Part shown: piece after piece, positions 63,902 through 64,000 of the stretch | Position numbering within the stretch: the stretch's first letter is position 1 | Layout of the letters: every line of letters begins with the position of its first letter | Translations under genes and position numbers: made by a program | Origin: Paraflavitalea sp. CAU 1676 | GTDB taxonomy: Bacteria > Bacteroidota > Bacteroidia > Chitinophagales > Chitinophagaceae | Reading direction: 5' to 3' | Length of the DNA: 64,000 nt | Assembly: GCF_029223285.1 (NCBI RefSeq) | Contig: NZ_JARHUJ010000005.1 | Span: forward strand, 496,001-560,000 | Notes under the pieces: generated by a model | What the model saw: only the letters and a program-made list of their open reading frames with translations | What the model was told of the DNA's origin: nothing | Databases searched by the model: none

Positions 63902-64000
63902 AAGCCGCAAAGATAGGCCGTAGCGGGGAAATGGCGAGGGTGGCATGCGCTTACCGTTGCTGCCAAGTCTTTTGCCGCCGCTGGCGGCGACCCGTTTTTA
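63902..64000. other. Right edge of the window
   Basis: Contains the HAD gene's upstream DNA and, at 63974-63988, a perfect GCCGCC/GGCGGC hairpin with a 3-nt loop, followed after GACCCG? by GTTTTTA-type sequence. It may belong to a feature beyond the window. Confidence 0.3.

Noticed and set aside
1-64000. CRISPR arrays, tRNA or rRNA genes, insertion sequences
   Set aside because: No regularly spaced repeats, cloverleaf-like genes or transposase motifs were seen.

Overview
The window comes from a Bacteroidota genome, most likely a Chitinophagaceae-type soil or plant-associated glycan degrader. This rests on a SusC/SusD pair, dozens of secreted glycosidases, no Shine-Dalgarno signals, promoters that read as TTTG-N19/20-TAnnTTTR, a LytS/LytTR two-component system and a Nudix-type arabinose regulator. 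No species can be named from the sequence alone.

Positions 1-32314 hold one plus-strand polysaccharide utilization locus (PUL). It runs: 5'-truncated GH2, a promoter, DUF3826 protein, SusC, SusD, PL1 pectate lyase, terminator, beta-helix/TIM-barrel protein (DUF6298-like), a 1339-residue GH140/GH43-like/GH143-like fusion, a six-hairpin glycosidase lipoprotein (GH142 candidate), GH2, a 1269-residue GH78/sialidase-like fusion, a secreted sugar isomerase-like protein, a GH141-like beta-helix, a short GH78 and GH127. Many genes touch or overlap. A second unit at 37653-43474 carries GH106 and a DUF5703 six-hairpin protein (GH139 candidate), followed by an AraC regulator. This family set matches what is known of rhamnogalacturonan-II (RG-II) breakdown, so I infer an RG-II locus. 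PL1, the propellers and the arabinosidases further right suggest wider pectin use. The two PUL promoters share a 14-nt element at nearly the same distance from the -33 box.

Between these units, at 32318-37348, lie a flavin-dependent oxidoreductase on the minus strand and a LytS kinase / CubicO hydrolase / LytTR regulator operon. Positions 44485-51763 are mostly unrelated housekeeping or accessory genes: SDR plus HxlR regulator, a soluble GAF/multi-PAS histidine kinase, a small membrane protein, a class A beta-lactamase-like lipoprotein, the Nudix-family regulator (AraR/NrtR type) and a DUF2147 protein with decayed 3'-end repeats.

Positions 51993-63901 form an arabinan/arabinose module. GH43 and two GH51 enzymes on the minus strand release L-arabinose. 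Divergently, araB, araD and araA convert it to D-xylulose 5-phosphate, and a sodium/sugar symporter follows. A near-palindromic 15-mer (GTGTTATNNTGACAC) sits in front of araB and between araA and the symporter, and is the best candidate operator for the Nudix regulator. A HAD hydrolase closes the window on the minus strand.
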